DNA of 64,000 nucleotides from Thioalkalivibrio sulfidiphilus HL-EbGr7 (GCF_000021985.1 NC_011901.1:1240001-1304000); one strand, 5' to 3'. Counted from the first letter of the stretch, positions 46,781 through 54,775 are shown. The notes: generated from the letters alone by a model not told the origin. Program-made: numbers and translations.

Positions 46781-46920
46781 GGAAGTGGGAAGTGTGAAGT
46801 GGGAAGTGGGAAAAGACCACCCTCACCGATGGTCGATTCAAGCTTTTCCCACCTCCCAATTCCCACTTCTTACTTCCCCCCCCAATTCCCACTTCTTGCT
46901 TTCTACCCGACTTCGTACTG
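46781..46920. repeat. family B repeat B6
   Basis: GGAAGTGGGAAGTGTGAAGT...GGGAAAAG mirrored by CTTTTCCCACCTCCCAATTC...CCCACTTCTTAC, in the divergent gap between rlmK and selO; the only copy of this family in a divergent gap. Confidence 0.85.
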
Positions 46921-46976
46921 ATAACCCATGCTGTCTCTGTGTTGATCCGGCATCCCTCAAGTCTCACCATCTGCCC

Positions 46977-48455
46977 ATGCATAAACTCGAAGACCTGAAG
47001 TTCATCAACAGCTACGCCCGCCTGCCGGAGGCCTTCCACGACCGGCCCATGCCGGCCCCGTTTCCCCAGCCCTACCGGGTGGCCTTCAACGAGAAGGCCG
47101 CGGCCCTGATCGGGCTGCACCCGGAAGAGGCGAGCCGGGCGGAGTTCGTCAACGCCTTCACCGGACAGATCCCCCTGACCGGTATGGAGCCGGTGTCCAT
47201 GATCTACGCGGGGCACCAGTTCGGCGTCTACGTGCCCCAGCTGGGGGACGGGCGCGCGCTGGTGCTGGGCGAGGTGCAGACCCCGGAAGGGGCGCGCTGG
47301 GAATTGCAGCTGAAGGGCAGTGGCCCGACCCGATTCTCCCGGGGCGCCGACGGGCGCGCGGTGCTGCGATCCACCATCCGGGAGTACCTGGCCAGCGAGG
47401 CCATGCATGCCTTGGGCGTGCCAACCACCCGGGCGCTGACCATCCTGGGCAGCGACATGCCCGTGTACCGGGAGCGGGTCGAGACCGCCGCCATCCTGGT
47501 GCGCATGGCGCCGAGCCACGTGCGCTTCGGCAGCTTCGAGTACTTCGCCCACGGCGGCTACCCGGCGCGGCTCAAGGAACTGGCCGATTACGTGATCGCC
47601 CATCATTACCCGGAACTGGCGGAGCGGTATCAGCCCTACCTCGCCCTCCTGGAGACGGTGATTCGGCGCACCGCCGATCTGATCGCCCGCTGGCAGGCGG
47701 TGGGCTTCGCCCACGGGGTGATGAACACCGACAACATGTCCATCCTCGGCCTAACCATCGACTACGGCCCCTACGGTTTCCTGGACGCTTACCAGCCGGG
47801 ATTCATCTGCAACCATTCCGATCATCGCGGTCGCTACGCCTTCGATCAGCAGCCGCGCATCGCTTGGTGGAACCTGGCCTGCCTGGCCCAGGCCCTGCTG
47901 CCGCTGCTGCATGAGGACGAGGCGGCGGGTGTGGAACTGGCCAGGGCCGCCCTGGACCGGTTCAACGGCCAGTTCGCCAGCTGCTGGACGGCGCTCATGG
48001 GGGCCAAGCTGGGGCTGCTGGAAACCCGCCGTGAGGACCTGGATCTGATCGAGCGCCTGCTGGGCCTGATGGCCGGCAGCGCCGTGGACTACACCCGCTT
48101 CTTCCGGGCCCTGGGCCGCTTCCATGATCCCGCCTGGTTGCCGGACCTGCGCGCGGCCTTCCGGGACCCGGAGGCCTTCGACGCCTGGCTTGCGGATTAC
48201 CGGGCGCGGCTCGGCCATGAAGGGCGAGAGGATGCGGCACGCCTGGCGGACATGCTGGCGGTCAATCCCAAGTACGTGCTGCGCAATTACCTGGCCCAGA
48301 TGGCCATCGCGAAGGCGGAGCAGAAGGACTTCAGCGAGGTGGAACGCCTGCAGCGCCTGCTGGAGCGTCCCTTCGACGAGCAGCCGGAGATGGAGGCCTA
48401 CGCGGCCCTGCCGCCGGACTGGGCGGAGGAGATCGCGGTGAGCTGCTCGTCGTAG
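46977..48455 (+). CDS. selO: SelO/YdiU pseudokinase-fold protein AMPylase
   Basis: 492 residues from the ATG at 46977. SelO transfers AMP from ATP to Ser/Thr/Tyr residues and is linked to redox homeostasis. Motifs: YAGHQFGVYVPQLGDGRA, ELQLKGSGPTRFSRGADGRA, the metal-binding HGVMNTDNMSILGLTIDYG (reversed ATP orientation), and the C-terminal SCSS, whose cysteine replaces the selenocysteine of eukaryotic SelO. Full length and intact. Confidence 0.95.
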   Translation: MHKLEDLKFINSYARLPEAFHDRPMPAPFPQPYRVAFNEKAAALIGLHPEEASRAEFVNAFTGQIPLTGMEPVSMIYAGHQFGVYVPQLGDGRALVLGEVQTPEGARWELQLKGSGPTRFSRGADGRAVLRSTIREYLASEAMHALGVPTTRALTILGSDMPVYRERVETAAILVRMAPSHVRFGSFEYFAHGGYPARLKELADYVIAHHYPELAERYQPYLALLETVIRRTADLIARWQAVGFAHGVMNTDNMSILGLTIDYGPYGFLDAYQPGFICNHSDHRGRYAFDQQPRIAWWNLACLAQALLPLLHEDEAAGVELARAALDRFNGQFASCWTALMGAKLGLLETRREDLDLIERLLGLMAGSAVDYTRFFRALGRFHDPAWLPDLRAAFRDPEAFDAWLADYRARLGHEGREDAARLADMLAVNPKYVLRNYLAQMAIAKAEQKDFSEVERLQRLLERPFDEQPEMEAYAALPPDWAEEIAVSCSS

Positions 48456-48463
48456 GCGCGATT

Positions 48464-48534
48464 TAAAATTCAAAATTCAAAATTTAAAGGGGCCAGACGC
48501 TTCCTTTGAATTTTGAATTTTGAATTTTGAATTT
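48464..48534. repeat. family E AT-rich inverted repeat
   Basis: AAAATTCAAAATTCAAAATT on the left and TTGAATTTTGAATTTTGAAT on the right with a loop of about 20 nt. Very AT-rich in an otherwise GC-rich context. It fills the gap before a small membrane-protein gene. Confidence 0.9.
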
Positions 48535-48546
48535 CATCTACGCGGT

Positions 48547-48552
48547 TATAAT
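48547..48552 (+). promoter_or_regulatory. candidate -10 box (TATAAT) at the edge of repeat E
   Basis: A perfect TATAAT 30 bp before the ATG at 48583. The only -35-like hexamers are TTGAAT units of repeat E at non-ideal spacing (14 or about 21 bp), so the repeat may contribute the upstream promoter part. Confidence 0.45.
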
Positions 48553-48582
48553 GCCTGCCTCACGCTAATCTCCGGGCCTGTC

Positions 48583-48936
48583 ATGTTCACCCAGCAACAA
48601 ATCGATGAACACCGCGAGCGGCTGGAGCAGGTGGTGGCGACCGTGCACCACTTCTCGGCAGCCATCTTCATCCTGACCTTCATCGGCTACGGCCTGGCGG
48701 TGTATCTCTGGTTCCAGGATCAGACCTGGGCCGGGCTGATCGTGGCCACCTTCAGTTATCTCTTCTTCCGGCAGTTCAGGAGCCTTTCCCTGGGCCTGGC
48801 GCGCATGAAGCTGCGCGAGCGGGAGGGTTTTGCGCAGACCTGGCAGTTGCTGGACGAGGCCCTGAAATCCGAACGCCCCCAGGCGGTCATGCTTTCCCTG
48901 GAGACACGCCTGCGCGCCCCGCGTGAGCCTGAGTAA
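48583..48936 (+). CDS. small two-helix inner-membrane protein, function unknown
   Basis: 117 residues from the ATG at 48583. The N-terminal amphipathic segment QQQIDEHRERLEQVVATVHH is followed by two membrane helices (about 25-45 and 50-68, AAIFILTFIGYGLAVYLWF and AGLIVATFSYLF). A basic cytoplasmic tail follows (about 75-117). I do not recognise a characterised family. No operon partner: repeat E lies before it and repeat A7 after it. Confidence 0.65.
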   Translation: MFTQQQIDEHRERLEQVVATVHHFSAAIFILTFIGYGLAVYLWFQDQTWAGLIVATFSYLFFRQFRSLSLGLARMKLREREGFAQTWQLLDEALKSERPQAVMLSLETRLRAPREPE

Positions 48937-48955
48937 AGATTTCAATCAAGAGCAT

Positions 48956-49050
48956 TCAACGCAAAGGGCGCAAAGACGCCAAGAGCGCAAAGGTTTTTAA
49001 TTCAAAAGGCTTTTTTGCGTCCTCTGCGTCTTTGCGCCCTTTGCGTTGAA
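48956..49050. repeat. family A inverted repeat A7, perfect outer arms
   Basis: TTCAACGCAAAGGGCGCAAA and TTTGCGCCCTTTGCGTTGAA are exact reverse complements, extending to 25 bp, with a loop of about 45 nt. Lies between two convergent genes, where it could work as a bidirectional terminator. Confidence 0.92.
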
Positions 49051-49064
49051 TTGCCGTACCCTGA

Positions 49065-49388
49065 TCAGAGCCGGATCGTCTCACCACAGCCCGCACTCAG
49101 CACCCGGTTCAGGGTGTCGGTGAGGCTCTCTCCCGTGCGGTCGTTGAGCCATGCGTCCCGGTCGGCGTCGTAGCCGAAGTGGGCGGGGCCCTCCGGCGAG
49201 GCGAGCCAGATCTGGCTGGCGGCTTCCTGGCGGTTGAGGATCAGCTTGCCGCCGTCGTCGAATTCCAGGGTCAGCACGCCGTCGATGATGTCCATGTCCA
49301 GGTCCGCCAGGGCATCGAACTCGCTCATGCGCTCGAGCAGGGATTCCAGGGTCTGTTCCGCGTGCAGGGAGAAGGAGATGTCGGCCAT
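49065..49388 (-). CDS. cyaY: CyaY (bacterial frataxin)
   Basis: 107 residues, the typical size. Iron-binding regulator of Fe-S cluster assembly on IscS/IscU. The acidic N-terminal helix (ESLLERMSEFDALADLDMD) and the beta-sheet motif LILNRQEAASQIWLASPEG, followed by FGYDADRDAW, are characteristic. The DUF423 gene lies 24 bp upstream on the same strand. Confidence 0.94.
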   Translation of the reverse strand: MADISFSLHAEQTLESLLERMSEFDALADLDMDIIDGVLTLEFDDGGKLILNRQEAASQIWLASPEGPAHFGYDADRDAWLNDRTGESLTDTLNRVLSAGCGETIRL

Positions 49389-49412
49389 GGGATAGTCTCT
49401 TGAGTCGTGGGT

Positions 49413-49793
49413 TCAGGGGTGCTTGAAGCCCTTCCAGGCGCTCCAGGCGAGGATCAGCCAGGCAATGACGAAGGCGGTGCCGCCAATAGGGGTGATGGGG
49501 CCCAGCCAGCGCATGCCGGTGAGCATCAGCAGGTAGAGGCTGCCGGAGAACAGCAGGATTCCGGCCAGCATGAACAGCCCCGCCGCGCGCGCGCCGCGCT
49601 CCGGCAAGCGTGCGTAGAGGGCGCCGAGCAGCAGCAGACCCAGGGCGTGCCAGGCCTGGTACTGCACCGCCGTATGCCAGGCGGCCAGGCGCGCGGGCTC
49701 CAGGGTGTCGCGCAGTCCATGGGCGCCGAAGGCACCCAGGATCACGGCCAGGGCCATGAGCGCCGCGCCGGTGATGATGAACAGTCGTTGCAT
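49413..49793 (-). CDS. DUF423 family (YgdD-like) membrane protein
   Basis: 126 residues with four predicted membrane helices (starting about 5, 45, 70 and 98). The N-terminal FGAHGL (LGAFGAHGLRDTL) and WHTAVQYQAWHALGLLLLG are the family's conserved stretches. Function unknown. It is the first gene of a two-gene unit with cyaY (24 bp apart) and is divergent from yajQ. Confidence 0.9.
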   Translation of the reverse strand: MQRLFIITGAALMALAVILGAFGAHGLRDTLEPARLAAWHTAVQYQAWHALGLLLLGALYARLPERGARAAGLFMLAGILLFSGSLYLLMLTGMRWLGPITPIGGTAFVIAWLILAWSAWKGFKHP

Positions 49794-49860
49794 GACAAGT
49801 TCCGTCTGTGGAGCGCCCGATTATAATGGGCCCCATCGCATTAAACAGTGGAGAAAGACC

Positions 49861-50343
49861 ATGCCCTCATTCGACGTGGTGTCCGAGGTGGACATGCAGG
49901 AACTGCGCAACGCCGTGGATCAGACCCAGCGGGAGATCGATACGCGCTACGACTTCAAGGGTACCGCCGCGGCCATCGAGCTGAACGAGATGGAGTTGAC
50001 CCTGTTCGGCGACGCGGAATTCCAGGTGGAACAGGTGATGGACATCCTGGTGCAGAAGATTGCCAAGCGCGGCATCGACGTGGGTTGCCTCGAGCCCGGC
50101 AAGCTGGAGGAGGGCGGCGGCAAGGCCCGGCGGGTGGTCAAGGTGCTGGCCGGTATCGAGACCGACACCGCCCGCAAGATCGTCAAGCTCATCAAGGAGG
50201 CCAAGCTCAAGGTGCAGGCCGCCATCCAGGGCGATAAGGTGCGCGTCACCGGCAAGAAGCGCGACGACCTGCAGGAGGTCATCGCCCTGTTACGTCAGGC
50301 CGATGTCGGCCTCCCGCTGCAATACAACAACTTCCGGGACTGA
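49861..50343 (+). CDS. yajQ: YajQ/DUF520 cyclic-di-nucleotide-binding protein
   Basis: 160 residues from the ATG at 49861 with GGAGAAAG upstream. Two ferredoxin-like domains. Motifs MPSFDVVSEVDMQEL, YDFKGT and KLIKEAKLKVQA match YajQ proteins, one of which (XC_3703 of Xanthomonas) binds c-di-GMP and acts on a transcription factor. The partner here is unknown. Family C repeat C2 follows. Confidence 0.94.
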   Translation: MPSFDVVSEVDMQELRNAVDQTQREIDTRYDFKGTAAAIELNEMELTLFGDAEFQVEQVMDILVQKIAKRGIDVGCLEPGKLEEGGGKARRVVKVLAGIETDTARKIVKLIKEAKLKVQAAIQGDKVRVTGKKRDDLQEVIALLRQADVGLPLQYNNFRD

Positions 50344-50351
50344 AGGAGATC

Positions 50352-50430
50352 GCAGAGGCAAGATACAAGAGGCAAGAGGCAAGAAAAAACGGTTTCAACT
50401 TGCCTCTTGTATCTTGCCTCTTGTCTCTAG
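50352..50430. repeat. family C inverted repeat, copy C2
   Basis: AGAGGCAAGATACAAGAGGC and its mirror GCCTCTTGTATCTTGCCTCT with a short A-rich loop. It ends CTCTAGCGC, the same edge into which the IS5 element inserted at copy C1. Between yajQ and the convergent small gene. Confidence 0.9.
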
Positions 50431-50435
50431 CGCCT

Positions 50436-50756
50436 TCATTCCATATCGCTGTCCATGTCCTGTCCGGGTACCCAGCCGGCGGCCTGGGCGCGGGCGATGG
50501 CGGCATCGTAGATGCGGGTGTGCTTCTCCCGCAGTTCCGGCGGCAGGCGGCTCACCAGGTGGCCGTAGGGTGCCCAGGCGGCGCTGACCTTGTCATAGAG
50601 CATCTGCACGTCGGCCAGCTTCCAGCCCTCGCAGGTCTCATCCTCGGGGATCAGGCCGAAGACCCAGGCGTCCTTGATGATGGTGCCGATGGCGGTCATG
50701 CCGCCGTGCAGGTCGTTGTGGATGCCCACGTAGGTGTCTGTACTGCGATTTCTCAT
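50436..50756 (-). CDS. conserved-looking small protein, function unknown
   Basis: 106 residues from the ATG at 50756. The frame continues upstream without family-like sequence. Soluble and mixed alpha/beta in composition. Notable stretches are GIHNDLHGGMTAIGTIIKDA and GLIPEDETCEGW (one cysteine), and an amphipathic C-terminal half ending in an acidic DMDSDME tail. I do not recognise the family. Divergent from the Rieske-like gene with about 95 bp between start codons. Confidence 0.6.
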   Translation of the reverse strand: MRNRSTDTYVGIHNDLHGGMTAIGTIIKDAWVFGLIPEDETCEGWKLADVQMLYDKVSAAWAPYGHLVSRLPPELREKHTRIYDAAIARAQAAGWVPGQDMDSDME

Positions 50757-50851
50757 GCCGGTTCCGTTCTCGCGAGTGTCTGCAACGATGGGTATTCTAC
50801 GCGGCGGGGCTGGCCAGGGACATGTTCCCGTTGATTGCTGCGGAGCGACCG

Positions 50852-51409
50852 ATGACCCAGAGCGGTTCGACACGACTCTACTACCGGGTAGCCCTCAAGC
50901 TCATGGCCCTGGCCCTGGTGCTGTTCATCCTGCAGGCCATGGTCAGGGCCTTCTTCAGCAACCCGGAGACCGACATCCGACTGGCCCTTGGGGTGGACCT
51001 GAGCGCGCTGGCCCCCGGTGAAATGCAGCGTGTGGACTGGGCCGGCAGGGAGGTGGTGGTGCTGCGCCGCAGCCCCGCCATGGACGCGGCGGACGCCGCC
51101 CATGCGGATCGGCTCTACGATCCCGATTCCCGCCTGAGCAACCAGCCCCGGGCGGCCCGCAACCCCGGGCGTAGCCTGGTGCCGGGTTATTTCATCGCCT
51201 ACGGGCAGGGCACGGACCTCTCCTGCCCCCTTGACCTGGTCAGCCCCGAGGCCGCCGCCGAGGCGGGCTGGGGCGGTGGCTTCACCGACCGCTGCCGGGG
51301 CTCCCGCTACGACTACGCCGGGCGCGTCTACGACGGCCAGCCCGCCCGCCGCAACCTGGAAGTCCCCGCCTATCGGGTGGAGGGCAGCAGGGTCATCCTG
51401 GGCGACTAG
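50852..51409 (+). CDS. membrane-anchored Rieske-fold protein lacking the 2Fe-2S ligands
   Basis: 185 residues from the ATG at 50852 (CGGAG 7 nt upstream). One N-terminal membrane helix (about 13-34) precedes a domain whose end, CRGSRYDYAGRVYDGQPARR...LEVPAY, matches Rieske box 2 and the strands after it. Box 1 is TDLSC125. When aligned on the two disulfide cysteines (C125 and C148, both kept), the four cluster ligand positions are G120, D122, D146 and R149 instead of Cys, His, Cys and His. A role as an electron carrier is therefore unlikely; perhaps structural or an assembly factor. Confidence 0.7.
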   Translation: MTQSGSTRLYYRVALKLMALALVLFILQAMVRAFFSNPETDIRLALGVDLSALAPGEMQRVDWAGREVVVLRRSPAMDAADAAHADRLYDPDSRLSNQPRAARNPGRSLVPGYFIAYGQGTDLSCPLDLVSPEAAAEAGWGGGFTDRCRGSRYDYAGRVYDGQPARRNLEVPAYRVEGSRVILGD

Positions 51410-51426
51410 CTGGACTTGCGCGACCA

Positions 51427-51515
51427 ACGCAAAGGACGCGGAGACGCAAAGAGCGCAAAGGTTTTTTCGTCAAACAGCCTTATTCCGCCCTCTGCGTCTC
51501 TGTGTGCTTTGCGTG
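51427..51515. repeat. family A inverted repeat A8
   Basis: ACGCAAAGGACGCGGAGACG...GCGCAAAG and its mirror CGCCCTCTGCGTCTCTGTGT...TTTGCGT. Between the convergent Rieske-like gene and rsmJ. Confidence 0.88.
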
Positions 51516-51528
51516 GAATGCCTGGATT

Positions 51529-52296
51529 TCAACCCGTCACGTAAACATCGAAGCGGGTGGTCTTGCCGGGGATCTGGTGGCTGGGTTTGCGGCCGCTCAG
51601 GGGTTCGGCGCGGGCAGGGCGCTTGACCACCACCCGGCGTTTCGCCACGGCGAGGGCCGCCTCCAGGGTCTCGGGGGCGTCCTGGTCATCGCCCACCAGG
51701 GTACGGAACACGCGCATCTCCTTCTTCACCAGGGCGCTCTTGTCCCGGTGGGGATACATGGGGTCCAGGTAGATCACGTCGGGGCGCGGGGCCTCGTCCA
51801 GCGCCGTGAGCCAGTCCCGGGCGTTTCCCGTGACCAGGTGCATGCGCGCGATGGTCTGCGCCAGGTCCGCGTCCCGGGCGGCCCGTTCCAGGCCGTCGGC
51901 CAGCAGGGCCGCGATCACCGGTTCCCGTTCCAGCAGGGTCACCTCACAGCCGAGACTGGCGAGCACGAAGCCGTCACGGCCCAGCCCGGCGGTGGCGTCC
52001 ACCACGCTGGGCCGCTCGCTGTCCTTGATGCCCACCGCCCGGGCCAGGGGCTCGCTGCGCAGGCTGATGCGGGCCTGGCGATAGCCCAGGCGCCCGGTCA
52101 CGAAATCCACCTGGATGGGGCCGGGGGCGTCGGGAGCGGTGAGCGCGAGGCTCAGGCCATGGCCGTCGAGGATTAGCACCAAGGGTGTGCCGGCCGATTC
52201 ACCGGCCAGAGGCAGGTTCAGCTCAGCAGCCAGGGCCTCGGCCCGTTCCCGCAGGTCCTCGGATGCGTAACGGATGCTGATACGGGTATCTGACAT
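51529..52296 (-). CDS. rsmJ: 16S rRNA (guanine-1516-N2)-methyltransferase
   Basis: 255 residues. SAM motif VVDATAGLGRDGFVLASLG followed by LLEREP; catalytic motif YLDPMYPHRDKSALVKKEM (shown within 19 residues); the conserved MRVFRTLVGDDQDA. These are the RsmJ hallmarks. It methylates G1516 in helix 45 of 16S rRNA. The N-terminal 90 residues are variable, as usual. Downstream of it is repeat A8. Confidence 0.93.
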   Translation of the reverse strand: MSDTRISIRYASEDLRERAEALAAELNLPLAGESAGTPLVLILDGHGLSLALTAPDAPGPIQVDFVTGRLGYRQARISLRSEPLARAVGIKDSERPSVVDATAGLGRDGFVLASLGCEVTLLEREPVIAALLADGLERAARDADLAQTIARMHLVTGNARDWLTALDEAPRPDVIYLDPMYPHRDKSALVKKEMRVFRTLVGDDQDAPETLEAALAVAKRRVVVKRPARAEPLSGRKPSHQIPGKTTRFDVYVTG

Positions 52297-52313
52297 GGTC
52301 TGCGTGTTTGATC

Positions 52314-52382
52314 GTAGGTCGGCCTTCAGGCCGACAGCGTGGCTCAGGCGAAGGTGGCTGTCGGCCTGAAGGCCGACCTGCG
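52314..52382. repeat. nested inverted repeat upstream of rsmJ
   Basis: AGGTCGGCCTTCAGGCCGAC and GTCGGCCTGAAGGCCGACCT form a 23-bp inverted repeat with a loop of about 22 nt. Each arm is itself palindromic (CGGCCTTCAGGCCG), so either one long or two short hairpins can form. Lies in the slyX-rsmJ gap. Confidence 0.88.
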
Positions 52383-52399
52383 TATGGCTGCAGGCGGCC

Positions 52400-52615
52400 T
52401 CAATAATGGGGCGGCGGCGGTTCCTGGTTCGGATCCATGAGCGGGTTCTCGATCACGGCCGCCAGCCGTTGCCGAAGCCCCTCCATCTGCAGCTGCAGGC
52501 TGTCGATGCGCTGCTGTTGTTCAATCATGGTCTGGTTGAGGCTCTGCAGGAGATCCTCCTGGTGGGCCAGACGGATCTCCAGTTCCATCACCCGTGCTTC
52601 CAGTGCATCGCTCAT
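52400..52615 (-). CDS. slyX: SlyX family coiled-coil protein
   Basis: 71 residues, the family length. Almost entirely one heptad-patterned helix (ARVMELEIRLAHQEDLLQSL) with the family's C-terminal proline-rich end DPNQEPPPPHY. Function unresolved; in E. coli it is a neighbour of slyD. Here it is 12 bp after the hydroxyacid dehydrogenase on the same strand. Confidence 0.92.
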   Translation of the reverse strand: MSDALEARVMELEIRLAHQEDLLQSLNQTMIEQQQRIDSLQLQMEGLRQRLAAVIENPLMDPNQEPPPPHY

Positions 52616-52627
52616 GGGTGACTCCCC

Positions 52628-53587
52628 TCAGACCGTGCGACGGGGCGCGCCCGCCAGGTAGGCCTGGATGTTGTCGGTCACCTGGTCGATGACCCGCTGG
52701 CGGGCCTCCCGGGCGGCCCAGGCGATGTGGGGCGTCACGATCAGGTTGGGGATGTCCGGCGCCAGCAGGGGATGATCGGCGGGGGGCGGTTCCTGGTCCA
52801 GCACGTCGATGCCGGCGCCGCCGATGACACCCCGGCGCAGGGCGTCGGCCAGGGCGGCGTTGTCCACCACCGCGCCCCGGGCGGCGTTGATGAGCAGGGC
52901 GTCGGCTTTCATGGCGGCCAGGGCCCGGGCGTCGATCAGGTGCCGGGTCTGGTCCGTGAGCGGGCAGTGCAGGCTCAGGATGTCGGATTCGGCCAGCACG
53001 CGCCCCAGGGGCAGGCGGTCCGCATCGCTGCCCGGGGACACCAGGCTGTCCGCCACGATCACCCTGAGGCCGAAACACTCGGCGGTGCGCGCCACGGCCT
53101 GGCCGAGCACGCCGTAGCCGACGATGCCCAGGGTGAGGCCGGAGAGTTCACGGATGGGGTGGTCCAGGAGACAGAACTGGCGGCTGTCCTGCCACAGGCC
53201 CCGGGCCACGTCACGCTGGTAGTCCCCAAGGCGCGTGGTCAGGGCCAGGATCAGGGTGAACACGTGCTGCACCACCGAGGCGGTACCGTAGTCGCGCACA
53301 TTGCACACGGTGATGCCGCGCTCCCGTGCCGCCTCCAGGTCCACGTTGTTGGTGCCCGTGGCGGCCACGCAGATCAGCTTCAGCTCCGGGGCCGCGTCCA
53401 TGGCGGCCCGGTTGACCACCACCTTGTTGGTGACCACCACCTGCGCCCGGGCGATACGCGCCGGGACCTCGTCGGTCTCGGTGTAGGCGTGGATGTCCCA
53501 GTGGGGCAGGGCTGCGCGCAGGGCCGCGAGGTCGAGATCGTCGCGGTCCATGGTTTCCAGGTCCAGCAGGACGCCGTGTTGGATCAT
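52628..53587 (-). CDS. D-2-hydroxyacid dehydrogenase (hydroxypyruvate/glycerate type)
   Basis: 319 residues from the ATG at 53587; GGAGAG lies about 10 nt upstream, overlapping a TTG that would extend the frame by 6 codons. NAD-dependent: Rossmann motif GIVGYGVLGQAVA, catalytic arginine in NAARGAVVD, glutamate in DVLDQEPPP, histidine in TPHIAWAA. Closest in style to glycerate dehydrogenase HprA, but substrate cannot be read from the sequence. Probably co-transcribed with slyX. Confidence 0.88.
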   Translation of the reverse strand: MIQHGVLLDLETMDRDDLDLAALRAALPHWDIHAYTETDEVPARIARAQVVVTNKVVVNRAAMDAAPELKLICVAATGTNNVDLEAARERGITVCNVRDYGTASVVQHVFTLILALTTRLGDYQRDVARGLWQDSRQFCLLDHPIRELSGLTLGIVGYGVLGQAVARTAECFGLRVIVADSLVSPGSDADRLPLGRVLAESDILSLHCPLTDQTRHLIDARALAAMKADALLINAARGAVVDNAALADALRRGVIGGAGIDVLDQEPPPADHPLLAPDIPNLIVTPHIAWAAREARQRVIDQVTDNIQAYLAGAPRRTV

Positions 53588-53608
53588 GGTGTTCAGTCTC
53601 TCCAATGC

Positions 53609-53634
53609 AGAAGGGCCCCATCCGGGGCCCTTCT
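53609..53634. terminator. hairpin between yccA and the dehydrogenase
   Basis: AGAAGGGCCCC / GGGGCCCTTCT, 11-bp perfect stem with a 4-nt loop, about 26 bp beyond the yccA stop. No U-run follows, so it may be a Rho-aided terminator or mRNA end-protecting structure. Confidence 0.6.
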
Positions 53635-53660
53635 GATTCTACTACCTACCGAGCCGGGGC

Positions 53661-54329
53661 TCAGTTGTCACCGCTGAACGCGTGGAACAGGTTCAGCAGG
53701 TGCAGGAACAGCACATAGATGTTGGCGTACAGGGACACCGTCATCATCACGTAGTTGGCCTCGCCGTCGTGCACCATGCGGCTGGTGTCGAACAGGATGG
53801 CGGCCGAGACCACCAGCACCGCCGCGGCGGAGATGGCCAGGGACAGGGCAGGCAGGCCCAGGAAGATGTTGGCCACGATGGCGGCCAGCACCACCAGGAA
53901 GCCTACGAACACGAAGCCGCCCAGGAAGCTGAAGTCCTTGCGGGTGGTCAGGGCGTAGGCGGACAGGCCGACGAAGGTGACGGCGGTCGTGGCCAGGGCA
54001 CCCATGACGATCTCCGAGCCGTTGGGCTGGCTGAGATACAGGGTGACGATGGGTCCGAGCACGTAGCCCATGAAGCCGGTGAACACGAAGGTCAGGGGCA
54101 GGCTCCAGATGCTGTTGCGCACCGCGTGGATCAGGAACGGACCGCCGATGAACACGGCGATCATCAGGATCCAGTTGATGGGACGTGCCCCGGTGGCCAT
54201 GGCCACGAACGCCATGACCGCGCTGAAGGCGAGCGTCATGGACAGCAGCATGTAGGTATTGCGAATGACCTTGTTGGTGGCCAGGGTAGTGCTCTGGGCA
54301 CGTGCCGTGGACAGTCTTTCGGTCTGCAT
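53661..54329 (-). CDS. yccA: BAX-inhibitor-1 family membrane protein YccA
   Basis: 222 residues with seven predicted membrane helices. Family features: NTYMLLSMTLAFSAVMAF near the N-terminus, GPIVTLYL, the SAAILFDTSRMVHDGEANYV motif (aspartates of the pH-sensing pair), and LYANIYVLFLHLLNLF at the end. E. coli YccA is a substrate and modulator of FtsH. A single-gene unit ahead of the tRNA-Ser region. Confidence 0.94.
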   Translation of the reverse strand: MQTERLSTARAQSTTLATNKVIRNTYMLLSMTLAFSAVMAFVAMATGARPINWILMIAVFIGGPFLIHAVRNSIWSLPLTFVFTGFMGYVLGPIVTLYLSQPNGSEIVMGALATTAVTFVGLSAYALTTRKDFSFLGGFVFVGFLVVLAAIVANIFLGLPALSLAISAAAVLVVSAAILFDTSRMVHDGEANYVMMTVSLYANIYVLFLHLLNLFHAFSGDN

Positions 54330-54464
54330 GGGTCGTTCTCCGTTGCTGGTGGTTTCCAGTGGTGTGGGTAAAGTACCCGATTAGAGCGGCGGGTTCAAAA
54401 CCTGGTTCCTCAACCGGCTGATTGTTGTGGGTTTTGGTGGTGGGCAGGTAACATACGCGCCTTG

Positions 54465-54635
54465 GGAGAGGTGGCAGAGCGGTTGATTGCACCGGTCATG
54501 ATTGAGGTCGCCGGGAGCGACCGATAACCGCCCGACAGGGCGGGCCCCGCAGGGGTGAGGGCCAGGAAGGCCCGAATAAAACCGGAGTACGGTTTTCAAC
54601 TCGAAGTCGCAGGACCTGGGTCATAGAGAAAGTTT
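54465..54635 (+). pseudogene. broken tRNA-Ser copy interrupted by family F repeat F3
   Basis: 54465-54497 repeats the first 33 nt of the intact tRNA-Ser (GGAGAGGTGGCAGAGCGGTT...CCGGTC), up to the anticodon loop. Then comes a family F repeat (about 54505-54576, CCCCGCAGGGGTGAGGGCC), and then AAAACCGGAGTACGG, which resembles the 3' side of the anticodon stem. It reads as a tRNA-Ser copy split in its anticodon loop; it cannot make a tRNA. Confidence 0.7.
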
Positions 54636-54725
54636 GGAGAGGTGGCAGAGCGGTTGATTGCACCGGTCTTGAAAACCGGAGACGGGGTAACCCGTTCGTG
54701 GGTTCGAATCCCACCCTCTCCGCCA
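54636..54725 (+). tRNA. tRNA-Ser (anticodon TGA)
   Basis: 90 nt with encoded CCA. Acceptor stem GGAGAGG/CCTCTCC with discriminator G; D-arm GGCAGAGCGGTTGATTGCACC; anticodon stem CCGGT/ACCGG around CTTGAAA (TGA); long variable arm GACGGGGTAACCCGTTC typical of serine tRNAs; T-arm GTGGGTTCGAATCCCAC. A terminator follows at once. It is the only intact copy in a locus of fragments. Confidence 0.97.
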
Positions 54726-54775
54726 TACAAAAGCAAAGGGCCCCCGGCAGTATCGGGGGCCCTTTGCTTTTGTAT
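54726..54775 (+). terminator. tRNA-Ser terminator, symmetrical
   Basis: TACAAAAGCAAAGGGCCCCC and GGGGGCCCTTTGCTTTTGTA form a 20-bp stem. A and T runs on both sides make it bidirectional. A nearly identical hairpin occurs at 54922-54972. Confidence 0.92.
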
